Assembly: GCF_964253035.1 (NCBI RefSeq)
Contig: NZ_CAXUQL020000001.1
Location: 1,860,001 to 1,924,000, forward strand
Length of the DNA stretch: 64,000 nucleotides
From: Pseudorhodoferax sp032153935
Lineage (GTDB): Bacteria; Pseudomonadota; Gammaproteobacteria; Burkholderiales; Burkholderiaceae_C
Direction: 5' to 3'
A program made the translations under genes and the position numbers. Of this stretch, positions 46,155 to 54,835 are shown in pieces (positions within the stretch are counted from its first letter, which is position 1; each line of letters starts with the position of its first letter). The notes under the pieces are model-generated. The model searched no databases, was not told the DNA's origin, and saw only the letters and a program-made list of their open reading frames with translations.

Positions 46155-48284
46155 ATGCGGACGACGACCAACCTCCTTCGCCATCGCCGGACCTCCCTGG
46201 CATTGGCCTGCTGCGTGGCATGGCCGGCCTGGGGCCAGACCGGCGCCAGCCTGCCGGAGGTCAAGGTCACGGCCGAGGGCGAGACCGCCAGCGGCCCGGC
46301 CAAGGGCTTCGTGGCCAAGCGCAGTGCCACGGGCACCAAGACCGACACGGCCCTGGTCGAGACGCCGCAGTCCATCACGGTGGTCACGCGTGAGCAGGTC
46401 GAGGCCCAGGCCGCCGATTCGCTGGACCAGGCCTTCGGCTACTCGGCCGGCATCACGCCGCTGTCGGGCGGCTCGCAGCGCCGCATCTCGACCAGCTTCA
46501 CGGTGCGCGGCTTCAACGTGACAGGTTCGGCGCCGCTGTACCTGAACGGCAGCAAGTTCCCGATCAACTCGCTGTCCGGCGCGATGGAACTCTACGCCTT
46601 CGAACGCATCGAGCTGCTCAAGGGCCCGGCCTCGATCCTGTATGGCCAGGCCGCGCCCGGGGGCATCATCAACCTCGTCAGCAAGCGGCCCACGGCCACG
46701 CCGCTGCGCGAGGTCGAGCTGCAGGCCGGCAGCTGGGACCGGCGCCAGGCCGCTGTCGACCTGGCCGGGCCGCTGACCGACGATGGCCGCATCGGCTACC
46801 GCATCACGGCGCTGGCACGCAACGCCGATGCCATGGTGTCGCAGATCGCTGACGACCGGCGCATGCTGAACGCTGCGCTGGCCTGGAAGCTCACACCCGA
46901 CACCGATCTCACGCTGCTGGCCGGCTACAACAAGGGCAAGAGCCAGTACGACTACGGCAAGCCCTACGACGGCACGCTGCTGCCCAACCCCAACGGGCGC
47001 ATCGCGCGGGATCTGTTTGTCGGCGAGCCGGGCTTCGACCACTTCGACACCGAAGGCAAGACCGCTGGCTGGCTGCTGGAGCACCGGTTGAACGAGGACT
47101 GGACGCTCAAGCAAAACCTGCTGGTGTTCGACTACACGGCCGACAACGCCTACGCCTCGATCAACAGCCGTGCGGATGCCGCGACCGGCTTGCGCACGGT
47201 GACGCGCGCCCCGTCCGTGCGCTACGACACCGACAAGGGCTGGAGCCTGGACAACCAGGTGCAGGGCCGCTTGCGCACCGGTCCGCTGGACCATTTGCTG
47301 CTGGCGGGCCTGGACTTCAGCGACCGCGACTTCACGCGCGCGCAGCGCACCGGCACCATGGCCGCGCTGGACCTGTACAACCCGGTCTACGGCAGCGGCG
47401 TGAATCTGGCCGCCACGGGATCGCGGTCAAGCTCGACGGCGCGCCAGCTCGGCCTGTACCTGCAGGACCAGATCAAGCTCGGTGCAGGCTGGGTCGCGCT
47501 GCTCGGCGCGCGCTACGACAAGGCGCACAACGAGGGCAGCAGCGTGTCGGCGCTCGGCGTCCGCACGGCGAGCGACGACAGGTCGCACGCCTTCACGCCA
47601 CGCGCCGGCCTGCTGTACCGCTTCGACAATGGCCTGGCGCCGTACTACAGCTATACGCGCTCCTTCCAGCCGGTCTCCGGTATGGACCACCGGGGTCGCG
47701 CGTTCAAGCCGACCGAGGGCACACAGCACGAGCTGGGCCTTAAGTACGAACCACCCGGCACCAACATGCTGGTCACGGCCGCGATCTACGAGCTCACGCA
47801 GACCAATGTCTTGACCGGCGATCCGGAGCATCCGGGCTTCTCGATCCAGACCGGCGAGATCCGCTCCAGGGGCTTCGAGCTGGAAGCGCGCGCCAGCCTG
47901 AACCGGCAATGGGACGTGACGGCCGCGCTGGGCGCGATCGACGCACGCGTGACCAGGAGCAACAGCGCCAACCTGGGGACGCGGCCGACCTCGGTTCCGC
48001 GCAACACGGCTTCCGTCTGGGTCGACCACCGCTTCGCGGCCCTGCCAGGCCTGTCGGCCGGACTGGGCGTGCGACGCGTGGGCGCGCAGGCCACCACCGT
48101 GGCGGGCCTCAACGTGCCGTCGTTCACCCTGGTCGATGCCGCGCTGCGCTATGAGACCGGACCCTGGCGCTTCGCGCTGAACCTGAAGAACCTGGCCGAC
48201 AAGAACTACGTGGCCGACTGCACCTACGCCTGCTTCTACGGCGACGAGCGCAACGCCACGCTGACGGCGCGCTACAGCTGGTAA
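46155..48284 (+). CDS. TonB-dependent siderophore receptor (3 of 4 in array)
   Basis: 709-residue receptor of the FhuE/FoxA-like group. Signal peptide to PAWGQ, TonB box LPEVKVTAE, plug with KTDTALVETPQSITVVTREQ, RISTSFTVRGFNV and IELLKGPASILYGQAAPGG, barrel with SRGFELEARA and C-terminal CTYACFYGDERNATLT followed by YSW, a disulfide-like Cys pair typical of ferrioxamine/coprogen-type receptors. RBS GGAGGG-like site at 46143. Ends 37 bp before receptor 4, whose plug is clearly related, so the two may be tandem duplicates. Confidence 0.92.
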   Translation: MRTTTNLLRHRRTSLALACCVAWPAWGQTGASLPEVKVTAEGETASGPAKGFVAKRSATGTKTDTALVETPQSITVVTREQVEAQAADSLDQAFGYSAGITPLSGGSQRRISTSFTVRGFNVTGSAPLYLNGSKFPINSLSGAMELYAFERIELLKGPASILYGQAAPGGIINLVSKRPTATPLREVELQAGSWDRRQAAVDLAGPLTDDGRIGYRITALARNADAMVSQIADDRRMLNAALAWKLTPDTDLTLLAGYNKGKSQYDYGKPYDGTLLPNPNGRIARDLFVGEPGFDHFDTEGKTAGWLLEHRLNEDWTLKQNLLVFDYTADNAYASINSRADAATGLRTVTRAPSVRYDTDKGWSLDNQVQGRLRTGPLDHLLLAGLDFSDRDFTRAQRTGTMAALDLYNPVYGSGVNLAATGSRSSSTARQLGLYLQDQIKLGAGWVALLGARYDKAHNEGSSVSALGVRTASDDRSHAFTPRAGLLYRFDNGLAPYYSYTRSFQPVSGMDHRGRAFKPTEGTQHELGLKYEPPGTNMLVTAAIYELTQTNVLTGDPEHPGFSIQTGEIRSRGFELEARASLNRQWDVTAALGAIDARVTRSNSANLGTRPTSVPRNTASVWVDHRFAALPGLSAGLGVRRVGAQATTVAGLNVPSFTLVDAALRYETGPWRFALNLKNLADKNYVADCTYACFYGDERNATLTARYSW

Positions 48285-48321
48285 GCCGATTCCTTCCGCT
48301 CCATCGCATCACCTCCACACC

Positions 48322-50466
48322 ATGTCCATCGCACAAGCTCCCTTCGCACGCCGCGCGGGCACGCTGGCCGTGCTGGCCTTCGTCCATGCCCTGCCGGCCA
48401 CCGCCCAGCAGGCCGCACCGGCCACTGCCGGCACGCTCGGCGAGATCCGCGTGAACGCCAACGCCGAGCGCGAGACTGCCACCTCGCCCGTCGTCGGCTA
48501 CCGCGCCAAACGCGCGCTGACCGCCACCAAGACCGACACGCCGCTGGCCGAGACACCGCAGTCCGTCACCGTGGTCACGCGCGAACAGCTGATCGACCAG
48601 GGCGCCACCAACCTGCAGGACGCGCTGACCTACGCGGCCGGCGTGCGCTCGGACGGCTATGGCCTGGACTCGCGCGCCGACTCGGTGATGATCCGCGGCA
48701 CCGAGCCCAGCATCTACCTGGATGGGCTGCAGCAGTACTCGGCCGGCTGGTACACCAGCACCACGCGGCCCGACCCCTACCTGATGGAGCGCATCGAGGT
48801 GCTGCGCGGCCCGGCCGGCATGCTGTTCGGTGCCGGCACGGCGGCCGGCGTCGTCAACATGGTCAGCAAGCGGCCGCTGCAGGAGGCGCAGCGCGAAGTC
48901 GGCGTGCAGTTCGGCAGCTGGGGCCGCAAGCAGGTGCAGGCCGACCTGACGGGGCCGCTGTCCGAGCAATGGTCCTACCGGCTGGTGGCGCTGCACCGCA
49001 AGGCCGACACCCAGGTCGACCACGTGCCCGACGACCGCACGCTGATCGCGCCTTCGCTGGCCTGGCGGCCCGACGGCGCCACCTCGCTGATCCTGCAGGG
49101 CTTCTGGCAGAAGGACAAGACGGGCAGCACCTCGCAGTTCTTCCCCTGGGCCGGCACGCTGCTGTCCAACCCGAACGGCCAGCTGCCCACCAACCGCTTC
49201 ATCGGCGAGCCGGGCGACGGCTACGACAGCGACCGCAAGTCCTTCGGCTGGCAGTTCGAGCACCGCTTCAACGACCAGTGGACGCTGCGCCAGAACCTGC
49301 GCACGGCTCGCAACGAGAACGACTCGGACTACTTCTACGCCAACTTCTTCGGCAACGGTGTCGACGTCGGCCCGGGCGGCTGGAGCGTGGACCCGGTCAA
49401 CCAGCGGCTCATCCAACGCATCTACGGTCGCACCATCACGCGCACCCGCATGACGGGCGTGGACACGCATGCCGAAGGCCGGCTACAGACCGGCACCGTG
49501 CAGCACACCCTGCTGACCGGCCTGGACTATTCACGCCAGCGCGAACACAAACGCCAGGGGGCCTACCAGTACAGCGTGATCGACGCCTATGCGCCGGTCT
49601 ACGGGGTGGACGTTCCCGACCGCGGCAACCTGGTGGACCAGCCCGGCACCACGCAGCGCAACATCGGCGTCTACCTGCAGGACCAGATGAAGCTGGACCG
49701 CTGGATCTTCGTCGCCGGCCTGCGGCACGACCGTGCCACGGCCAGCACCGATGGCGCAGACAGCGAGACCACGCGCGCCACGACCAAGCGCCTGGGCCTG
49801 ATGTACGCCTTGCCCGCGGGCTGGTCGCCCTACCTGAGCTACACCGAGTCGTTCACGCCGCTGGCAGGGCGCACGGCCGTTGGCGGAATGTTCAAGCCGC
49901 TGCGCGGCGAGCAGTTCGAGGCGGGCGTGAAGTACCTGCCCGAGGGCGTGCCCCTGGCCTTCGCCGCGTCGGTCTACCGGCTCAAGGAGAAGAACCGCAC
50001 GGTCTCCGACCCGAACGACCCGGTGCGGTTCGGCCGGCAGCTCGACGAGACGCTCAACAAGGGCGTGGAACTGGAGTTGAAGACCACCGTGGCCAGAGAC
50101 ACCGATGTCATTGCGCACTACAACTACATCGATGCCGACCGCAAGATCGGCGGCATGCCGCGCCACCAGGCCGCGGTCTGGGCCAAGCAGCGCTTTGCGC
50201 TCGCGGGGCTGACGGGCTTCTCCGTCGGCGCCGGCCTGCGCTACATGGGCGACTTCGTCGACAACCCTGAAGGCACGCCGGGGCCGCGCGTGCCCTCGGT
50301 CACGCTGCTGGACCTGGTGTTCGCCTACGACACCGACGCCTGGCGCTTCGCGCTGAACGTCAACAACGCCACCGACAAGACCTATGTGAGCACCTGCCTG
50401 GCGCGCGGGGACTGCTGGTGGGGTGCGCGCCGCAACGTGGTGGCCAGCGCGACCTACCGCTTCTGA
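48322..50466 (+). CDS. TonB-dependent siderophore receptor (4 of 4 in array)
   Basis: 714-residue receptor close in design to the preceding one. Signal peptide to LPATAQ, TonB-box-like GEIRVNAN, plug with KTDTPLAETPQSVTVVTREQ, VMIRGTEPS and IEVLRGPAGMLFGAGTAAG, and C-terminal STCLARGDCWWGARRNV then YRF, again a Cys pair near the end. Its stop abuts the convergent Crp-type regulator gene (stop to stop, no spacer). No STN domain. Ligand class inferred as hydroxamate siderophore from the FhuE/FoxA-like tail; specificity unknown. Confidence 0.92.
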   Translation: MSIAQAPFARRAGTLAVLAFVHALPATAQQAAPATAGTLGEIRVNANAERETATSPVVGYRAKRALTATKTDTPLAETPQSVTVVTREQLIDQGATNLQDALTYAAGVRSDGYGLDSRADSVMIRGTEPSIYLDGLQQYSAGWYTSTTRPDPYLMERIEVLRGPAGMLFGAGTAAGVVNMVSKRPLQEAQREVGVQFGSWGRKQVQADLTGPLSEQWSYRLVALHRKADTQVDHVPDDRTLIAPSLAWRPDGATSLILQGFWQKDKTGSTSQFFPWAGTLLSNPNGQLPTNRFIGEPGDGYDSDRKSFGWQFEHRFNDQWTLRQNLRTARNENDSDYFYANFFGNGVDVGPGGWSVDPVNQRLIQRIYGRTITRTRMTGVDTHAEGRLQTGTVQHTLLTGLDYSRQREHKRQGAYQYSVIDAYAPVYGVDVPDRGNLVDQPGTTQRNIGVYLQDQMKLDRWIFVAGLRHDRATASTDGADSETTRATTKRLGLMYALPAGWSPYLSYTESFTPLAGRTAVGGMFKPLRGEQFEAGVKYLPEGVPLAFAASVYRLKEKNRTVSDPNDPVRFGRQLDETLNKGVELELKTTVARDTDVIAHYNYIDADRKIGGMPRHQAAVWAKQRFALAGLTGFSVGAGLRYMGDFVDNPEGTPGPRVPSVTLLDLVFAYDTDAWRFALNVNNATDKTYVSTCLARGDCWWGARRNVVASATYRF

Positions 50467-51090
50467 TCAGGCTGCAGCGAGCTGCTGCAGCCCTTGCGGG
50501 TCGGGCAGCAGCAGCTGCGCGCCGCTCTGCTGCACCAGCCCGCGCTCGCGCAGCTGGCGCAGCACGCGCGAGAAGGTCTCCGGTGCCATGCCCAGCTGGG
50601 CGGCGATGGCGCGCTTGCGCTGCTGCAGCGCGATGCCCACGCGGCCGTCGTCCGCCTGCCGGGCATGCTGCAGCAGCCACTGGGCGCAGCGCGCCTCGGC
50701 GTCCTGCGCCAGCAGGGCCAGCGTGGCCTCGGTCTGGCGGCGCTGGGCCCGGGCCAGGTCGAGCAGCATGCGGGCTGCGGCCTCGGGCAGGCCCGCATGC
50801 CAGCGGCGCAGCGTGGCGGCCGGCAGCGTGCGCAGGTCCACCGGCGTTTCGGCCACCCAGTCGCAGGGCGAGGGCTGGTCCAGCAGCGCGGAGGCGGCGT
50901 CCAGCCAGCACGGTGCCTCGTATTCCACGAGGCGGTGGCGCAGGTTGCCGCGCTGCAACAGGCCGGCGACCACGAGGCCGCTCTGCAGGTACAGCGTGGT
51001 CTGCGGCGTGGCGAAGCGCGCGGCCAGCAGCTCGCCGGGCAAGGCATGGCGCGGCGATGCATCGAGCAGGAGGGCGGCGGACATGGGCAT
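50467..51090 (-). CDS. Crp/Fnr-family transcriptional regulator
   Basis: 207-residue regulator with an N-terminal cupin-like effector part (about 1-110, much diverged) and a clear Crp-type winged helix at 150-195 (QRKRAIAAQLGMAPETFSRVLRQLRERGLV). It lacks the N-terminal cysteines of oxygen-sensing Fnr and no cAMP-binding arginine motif is evident, so the signal is unknown. It is convergent with the last TonB receptor. A TTGCG-N4-CGCAA palindrome 35 bp upstream is a probable binding site, suggesting autoregulation. Confidence 0.88.
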   Translation of the reverse strand: MPMSAALLLDASPRHALPGELLAARFATPQTTLYLQSGLVVAGLLQRGNLRHRLVEYEAPCWLDAASALLDQPSPCDWVAETPVDLRTLPAATLRRWHAGLPEAAARMLLDLARAQRRQTEATLALLAQDAEARCAQWLLQHARQADDGRVGIALQQRKRAIAAQLGMAPETFSRVLRQLRERGLVQQSGAQLLLPDPQGLQQLAAA

Positions 51091-51124
51091 GGCTGCACTG
51101 TGGAGCAGCGCAGCGCCGCGGCCT

Positions 51125-51138
51125 TTGCGTTAGCGCAA
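51125..51138. promoter_or_regulatory. Crp/Fnr-type palindrome TTGCG-N4-CGCAA
   Basis: TTGCGTTAGCGCAA, a perfect 5-4-5 dyad with the arm spacing of Fnr-family sites but a different arm sequence. It lies 35-48 bp upstream of the regulator start and between the divergently... regulator and convergent YigZ end, so it most likely serves the Crp-type gene itself. Confidence 0.55.
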
Positions 51139-51149
51139 GAACTGCGCAG

Positions 51150-51731
51150 TCAGGACCAGCCGATGCGGCCCTGGCCCAGCTGGTCCAGGCGCTCGCGCAG
51201 TGCAGCCTGGGCGTCGGCCGCGACCTCGAAGCGCATCTGCACCATGGGGCCGTGCTCGACCGCCAGGCTGCGCGCGCCGGCCGCCTCGAGCGCCCGGCGC
51301 ACGCCGCCCTCCAGCGCATAGGGCAGCACGCAGGCCAGCGGCTGCCAGCGCACCAGCGTGACCTTGTCGGCCTGCAGCAGGGCCTGGGCCACGGCATCGG
51401 TGTAGGCCCGCACGAGGCCGCCGGCGCCCAGCTTCACGCCGCCGAAGTAGCGCACCACCGTGGCCAGCACACCGTCCAGGTCCTGCTGGCGCAGCACGTG
51501 CAGCATGGGCCGGCCGGCGGTGCCGCCGGGCTCGCCGTCGTCCACCGCGGCCGAGTCGCCGCCGGCCAGCAGCGCCCAGCAGACATGGGCCGCACCAGGG
51601 TGTTCGGCGCGCAGGCCGGCCACCACGCGCAAGGCCTCGGCGCGGTCGGCCACGGGCTGCACCTGCCCGAGGAAGCGGCTCTTCTTGATGACGAGTTCGT
51701 GCTGGACGGGACGGGCGATCGACTGCGGCAT
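51150..51731 (-). CDS. yigZ: YigZ/IMPACT-family protein
   Basis: 193-residue member of the UPF0029/IMPACT family, linked in other organisms to translation control, with no proven enzyme activity in bacteria. The N-terminal IMPACT domain shows ELVIKKSRFLGQVQPV, AAHVCWALL, DDGEPGGTAGRPML and VVRYFGGVKLGAGGLVRAY, all family hallmarks. The C-terminal half is a DUF1949-like ferredoxin-fold domain. Single gene with its start 29 bp before a decayed LysR reading frame on the other strand. Confidence 0.93.
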   Translation of the reverse strand: MPQSIARPVQHELVIKKSRFLGQVQPVADRAEALRVVAGLRAEHPGAAHVCWALLAGGDSAAVDDGEPGGTAGRPMLHVLRQQDLDGVLATVVRYFGGVKLGAGGLVRAYTDAVAQALLQADKVTLVRWQPLACVLPYALEGGVRRALEAAGARSLAVEHGPMVQMRFEVAADAQAALRERLDQLGQGRIGWS

Positions 51732-51759
51732 GGGCCGAGCTTACCCAGCCGGCCGTCCG

Positions 51760-52167
51760 GTCTCAGTACAGCGTGGCGCGCTGGCGGGCCGGCAGTTCGC
51801 GGTCGGGGCCGAGCCGTTCGACCCGGCGATCCGGCGCGACCTGGATGGCTGGCCGCCGGGCCTGCGGCTGCAGCCCTTCCTCGAAGACGAGGCCCTGGTC
51901 GTCGGCGCGCCGGCCTTGCTGCGTGCGCGCCCCGTGACCGCGCCGCAGGCATTGGTGGCCCATGTGCTGCAGGCCGCGCTGGATGGCCTGGGCCTGGCGC
52001 TGGCGCCTGCCAGCACCGTGCTGCAGGACCTGGCCAGCGGCCGGCTGCAGGCGCCGCTGCCGGCGCTGCGGCTGCCGTTGGAGCGCTACTACATCGGCCA
52101 GGCGCCCGATGCCGGGCCGGCGGCACAGGCCTTCCTGGCATGGCTGGAAGACGGGGTGGGCGCGTAG
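51760..52167 (+). pseudogene. LysR-type regulator remnant (effector-domain fragment with internal deletion)
   Basis: About 135 codons match the C-terminal effector domain of GcvA-like LysR regulators: GWPPGLRLQPFLEDEALVV, GAPALL, then QAALDGLGLALAPAST, DLASGRLQAPLPAL and the terminal YYIGQAPDAG with FLAWLEDG. There is no helix-turn-helix, no start codon for a full gene, and some 55-60 residues that normally separate the PALL and AALDGLG segments are missing. The 5' end is joined directly to the yigZ upstream region. The simplest reading is a regulator gene lost by two deletions. Confidence 0.8.
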
Positions 52168-52237
52168 CGCGGCGAGCCGTCCCCAGGCCGTGTACGGGCG
52201 CCCCAGGCGGGGCATGCCCGCTCGCTATCATCGTCCG

Positions 52238-53038
52238 ATGCCCGCCAGCCTCCCGTTTTCGCCAGCGCCGATGCCATCGGGCGGGCGCGTGCGCCGCCTG
52301 CTGGCGCAATGGTGGGCGGTGCTGCTGTTCGGCGCCGTGGCGGCGGTCTACGCGCTGTCGCCGTCCAGCCACGACGCGCGCAGCCGCGACGCCACCGCGC
52401 GGCTGCTGCACGCCACGACCTGGCTGGCCCTGCCCTGGTTCGCGCTGCTGAGCGCGCTGATCAGCCTGGCGCTGATCCGCACGTTGGTGGTCACGGCGCA
52501 GAGCTACGGGCTGTCGCAGTTCGCGCTGGAGATGGTGGTGCGCGTGCTGGTGCTCGAATTCGTGCCGCTGGGCGCCGCGCTGTTCGTGCTGCTGCGCGTG
52601 GCGCTGGCCGGCGACCTGCTGCCCGCGCCCGATGCGGCCGGCGGCCTGGCGCCGCAATCCATCGCGGCGCCGCGCTGGCGGCTCGAACTGGTGCCACGCG
52701 TGCTGGCGCTGGGCTTCGCCGTGCTGGCCCTGGCGATCGCCAGCGGCGTGCTGGCGCTGGTGCTGGCCTACACCGTGGTCTATGGCATCTCGCCCTGGGG
52801 CTTCGAGGCCTACACGCGCATGGTGGGCCGTGTGTTCGATCCGGCCGTGGGCCTGGCCCTGGGACTCAAGACCGCGCTGTTCGCGCTCACGGTGGCCGTG
52901 GTGCCGTTGGCCAGCGCGTTGCAGGAGCTCCCCGCCGAGCGCCGTGCCGGCGGCTTCGCGGTGCGCAGCGGCACGCGGCGCGTGCTGGCCGTGCTGGTGT
53001 TGTTGCAGGCGGCGTCGCTCGCGCTGAAGTTCCTGTGA
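52238..53038 (+). CDS. MlaE-family ABC transporter permease (divergent)
   Basis: 266-residue membrane protein with five or six hydrophobic segments. The segment after residue 80 (LIRTLVVTAQSYGLSQFALEMVVRVLVLEFVPLGAA) aligns with the LxxLxREL-containing core of MlaE permeases, though the usual Gly residues are partly changed; a later stretch GISPWGFEAYTRMVGRVFDP with GLKTALFALTVAVVPL also fits. It would be the membrane channel of a lipid-type MCE importer. ATG 52238 is preferred; an in-frame ATG follows at 52271. The MCE gene starts 2 bp after its stop. No ABC ATPase gene lies beside it. Confidence 0.78.
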   Translation: MPASLPFSPAPMPSGGRVRRLLAQWWAVLLFGAVAAVYALSPSSHDARSRDATARLLHATTWLALPWFALLSALISLALIRTLVVTAQSYGLSQFALEMVVRVLVLEFVPLGAALFVLLRVALAGDLLPAPDAAGGLAPQSIAAPRWRLELVPRVLALGFAVLALAIASGVLALVLAYTVVYGISPWGFEAYTRMVGRVFDPAVGLALGLKTALFALTVAVVPLASALQELPAERRAGGFAVRSGTRRVLAVLVLLQAASLALKFL

Positions 53039-53040
53039 GC

Positions 53041-53994
53041 ATGGACGAACTGCAGGACGCTGCGCCGCCGCGCAACGTGGGCTTCAAGGCCGGCGTGCTG
53101 CTGGCCCTGGTGCTGGTGCTGCTGTGCGGCGCCGTGGCCTACCTGCTCTATGCGCGCGGCGTGTTCGAGGAGACCCAGGAGCTGCGCCTTCTGGCCGACG
53201 ACTCCGAGGGCGTGAGCGTGGGCATGGACCTGACCTTTGCCGGCTTCCCGGTGGGCCGCGTGCGCCGCATCGAGCTGGCCGACGACGCCAAGGTGCGCAT
53301 CGTGGTGGCCGTGGCGACCAAGGACGCCGGCTGGCTGCGCAGCACCAGCATCTACACGCTGGAGCGCGGCCTGGTCGGCGAGGCGCGGCTGCGCGCCTTC
53401 ACCGGCGTGTTGACCGATCCGCCGCTGCCGCCGGGGGCGGAGCGAGCGGTGCTGCGCGGCGACGTGAGCGCCGAGATCCCGCGCCTGGTGGCCACCATGC
53501 AGGCGCTGGTGGGCAACCTGGAGCGCCTGACGCAGGAGGGCGGCCATGTCGACACCAGCCTGGCCAACCTGCGCCAACTGAGCGAGGGCCTCAACGGCCG
53601 CTACGGCGTGCTGGGCGCCGCGCTGGGCGGCGAGGACAACGCGAAGAAGCTGGTCGCGGCGCTGGACCGCGCCAATGCGCTGCTGGGCCGCACCGACCAG
53701 CTGGTGGGCAACGCCGACCGGCGCCTGTTCGGCGCAAAGGGCATGGCCGACGATGCGCAGGCCACGCTGCGCCAGGTCAACACCTTGCTGACCGAGGCCC
53801 GCGCCAGCCTGAAGAAGCTGGATGCGGTGCTCGTCGAAGCCCAGGCCGTGGGGGCCAACGCACGCGAGGCCACGGCCGACCTGGCGCCGCTGCGCGCCGA
53901 GGTGGAACGCAGCCTGCGCCGGGTCGACGCGCTGCTGGGCGAGGTCAACCGCAAATGGCCGTTCGCGCGCGAGACGGAGATCACGCTGCCATGA
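53041..53994 (+). CDS. MCE/MlaD-family substrate-binding protein
   Basis: 317-residue protein anchored by one N-terminal transmembrane helix (AGVLLALVLVLLCGAVAYLLY, about residues 18-38), then an MCE domain (about 45-125; ADDSEGVSVGMDLTFAGFPVGRVRRIEL and a hydrophobic strand set ending near LTDPPLPPGAE). The remainder is a long Ala/Leu-rich coiled-coil (about 140-310), as in MlaD/PqiB relatives that form periplasmic tubes for lipid transfer. Start could be GTG two codons earlier. Overlaps the lipoprotein gene by 4 bp. Function in phospholipid or other lipid transport is by family only. Confidence 0.88.
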   Translation: MDELQDAAPPRNVGFKAGVLLALVLVLLCGAVAYLLYARGVFEETQELRLLADDSEGVSVGMDLTFAGFPVGRVRRIELADDAKVRIVVAVATKDAGWLRSTSIYTLERGLVGEARLRAFTGVLTDPPLPPGAERAVLRGDVSAEIPRLVATMQALVGNLERLTQEGGHVDTSLANLRQLSEGLNGRYGVLGAALGGEDNAKKLVAALDRANALLGRTDQLVGNADRRLFGAKGMADDAQATLRQVNTLLTEARASLKKLDAVLVEAQAVGANAREATADLAPLRAEVERSLRRVDALLGEVNRKWPFARETEITLP

Positions 53995-54614
53995 GGGCTG
54001 CGCTGCTGGCCGTGCTGCTGCTGGCGGGCTGCGCGGCGCGCCCGCCCGTGCCCGATTGGCAGGGCAACGCGCACGACGCCCTGCAGGCCGCCGTGGCCGC
54101 CACGCTGAACGGTGAGGCGCGCGTGGCCGACGCCGAGATGGCGCGTGCGCGCAGCGAGATCGCGCGCACCGGTCAGCCGGCCCTGCTGGCGCGGGCCGAG
54201 CTGGTGCTGTGCGCCGCCCGCGTGGCCAGCCTGGACCTGGATGGCTGCCCGGCGTATGCGGCGCTGGCTGTGGACGCGGCGCCAGCAGAGCAGGCCTACG
54301 CGGCCTTCCTGTACGGCACGGTTCTTCCAGCGCAGGTCGACTTGCTGCCGGCGCAGCACCGCGCGGTGGCCGTGGGCGGTTCGCTGGGGGCCGAGCCGCA
54401 GGACCCATTGGCGCGGCTGGTCGGCACGGCAGTGCTGCTGCGCCAAGGCCGGGCAGCCCCGGCCGACGTCGCGGCGGCCGTGCAGGCCGCCTCCGGCCAG
54501 GGCTGGCGCCGGCCGCTGCTGGCCTGGCTCGGCGCCCAGTTGCGCGGGGCCGAGTCGGCAGGCGATGCCGACGCGGCGCTGCGCATCCGGCGCCGCATCC
54601 AGTTGGTGAACTGA
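53991..54614 (+). CDS. Lipoprotein of the MCE operon
   Basis: 207-residue predicted lipoprotein: signal peptide MRAALLAVLLLAGC with lipobox LAGC, then a helical Ala-rich domain (ARVADAEMARARSEIARTGQPALLARAE) that looks like an all-helical repeat. It may be the auxiliary lipoprotein seen with MlaE-MlaD pairs (the ABC-type transport auxiliary type), although the sequence is only loosely like it. ATG overlaps the MCE stop by 4 bp. The TGA stop is the point where the 221-bp inverted-repeat element begins, so the stop codon also forms the left flanking repeat. Confidence 0.78.
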   Translation: MRAALLAVLLLAGCAARPPVPDWQGNAHDALQAAVAATLNGEARVADAEMARARSEIARTGQPALLARAELVLCAARVASLDLDGCPAYAALAVDAAPAEQAYAAFLYGTVLPAQVDLLPAQHRAVAVGGSLGAEPQDPLARLVGTAVLLRQGRAAPADVAAAVQAASGQGWRRPLLAWLGAQLRGAESAGDADAALRIRRRIQLVN

Positions 54615-54632
54615 GAAGCTGTGAACGAACCG
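54615..54632 (+). repeat. Left terminal inverted repeat of MITE-like element
   Basis: GAAGCTGTGAACGAACCG, matching the reverse complement of 54818-54835 at 17 of 18 positions. It begins at the base after the stop codon of the upstream lipoprotein gene. Confidence 0.75.
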
Positions 54633-54817
54633 CTCACGCCCACGCGAGGCCCCCAATGACGAACTTCTCACGTTGCGACCGCTGCTCCCAGGGCCTCGCC
54701 CTTCGGGCCGGGGCGCGCCAGGCCACATGCGGGCGTTGTAGTCCTTGCCCGGGCACGAGCCCGGGCGGCGGACTGCGCCTACGCCTGTGGCCCGGCGCAC
54801 CCCGTCGTGGCCGCGAT

Positions 54818-54835
54818 CGGTTCATTCACAGCTTC
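54818..54835 (-). repeat. Right terminal inverted repeat of MITE-like element
   Basis: CGGTTCATTCACAGCTTC, the inverted partner of 54615-54632, followed by TGA which repeats the three bases in front of the left end. Confidence 0.75.

Larger units (their letters stand above)
54615..54835. mobile_element. MITE-like 221-bp element with 18-bp terminal inverted repeats
   Basis: Left end GAAGCTGTGAACGAACCG (54615-54632) and right end CGGTTCATTCACAGCTTC (54818-54835) are inverted repeats with one mismatch in 18. TGA occurs directly outside both ends (54612-54614 and 54836-54838), as a 3-bp target duplication. The interior has no transposase and no long frame, only GC-rich inverted blocks such as CCCGGGCACGAGCCCGGG. 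Size, ends and flanks fit a non-autonomous insertion-sequence derivative. A decayed IS fragment is the alternative. Confidence 0.65.

Noticed and set aside
54656..54835. Small Cys-containing ORF within the MITE-like element
   Set aside because: About 60 codons of low-complexity GC-rich sequence with no RBS and its end dictated by the inverted repeat; treated as part of the element.
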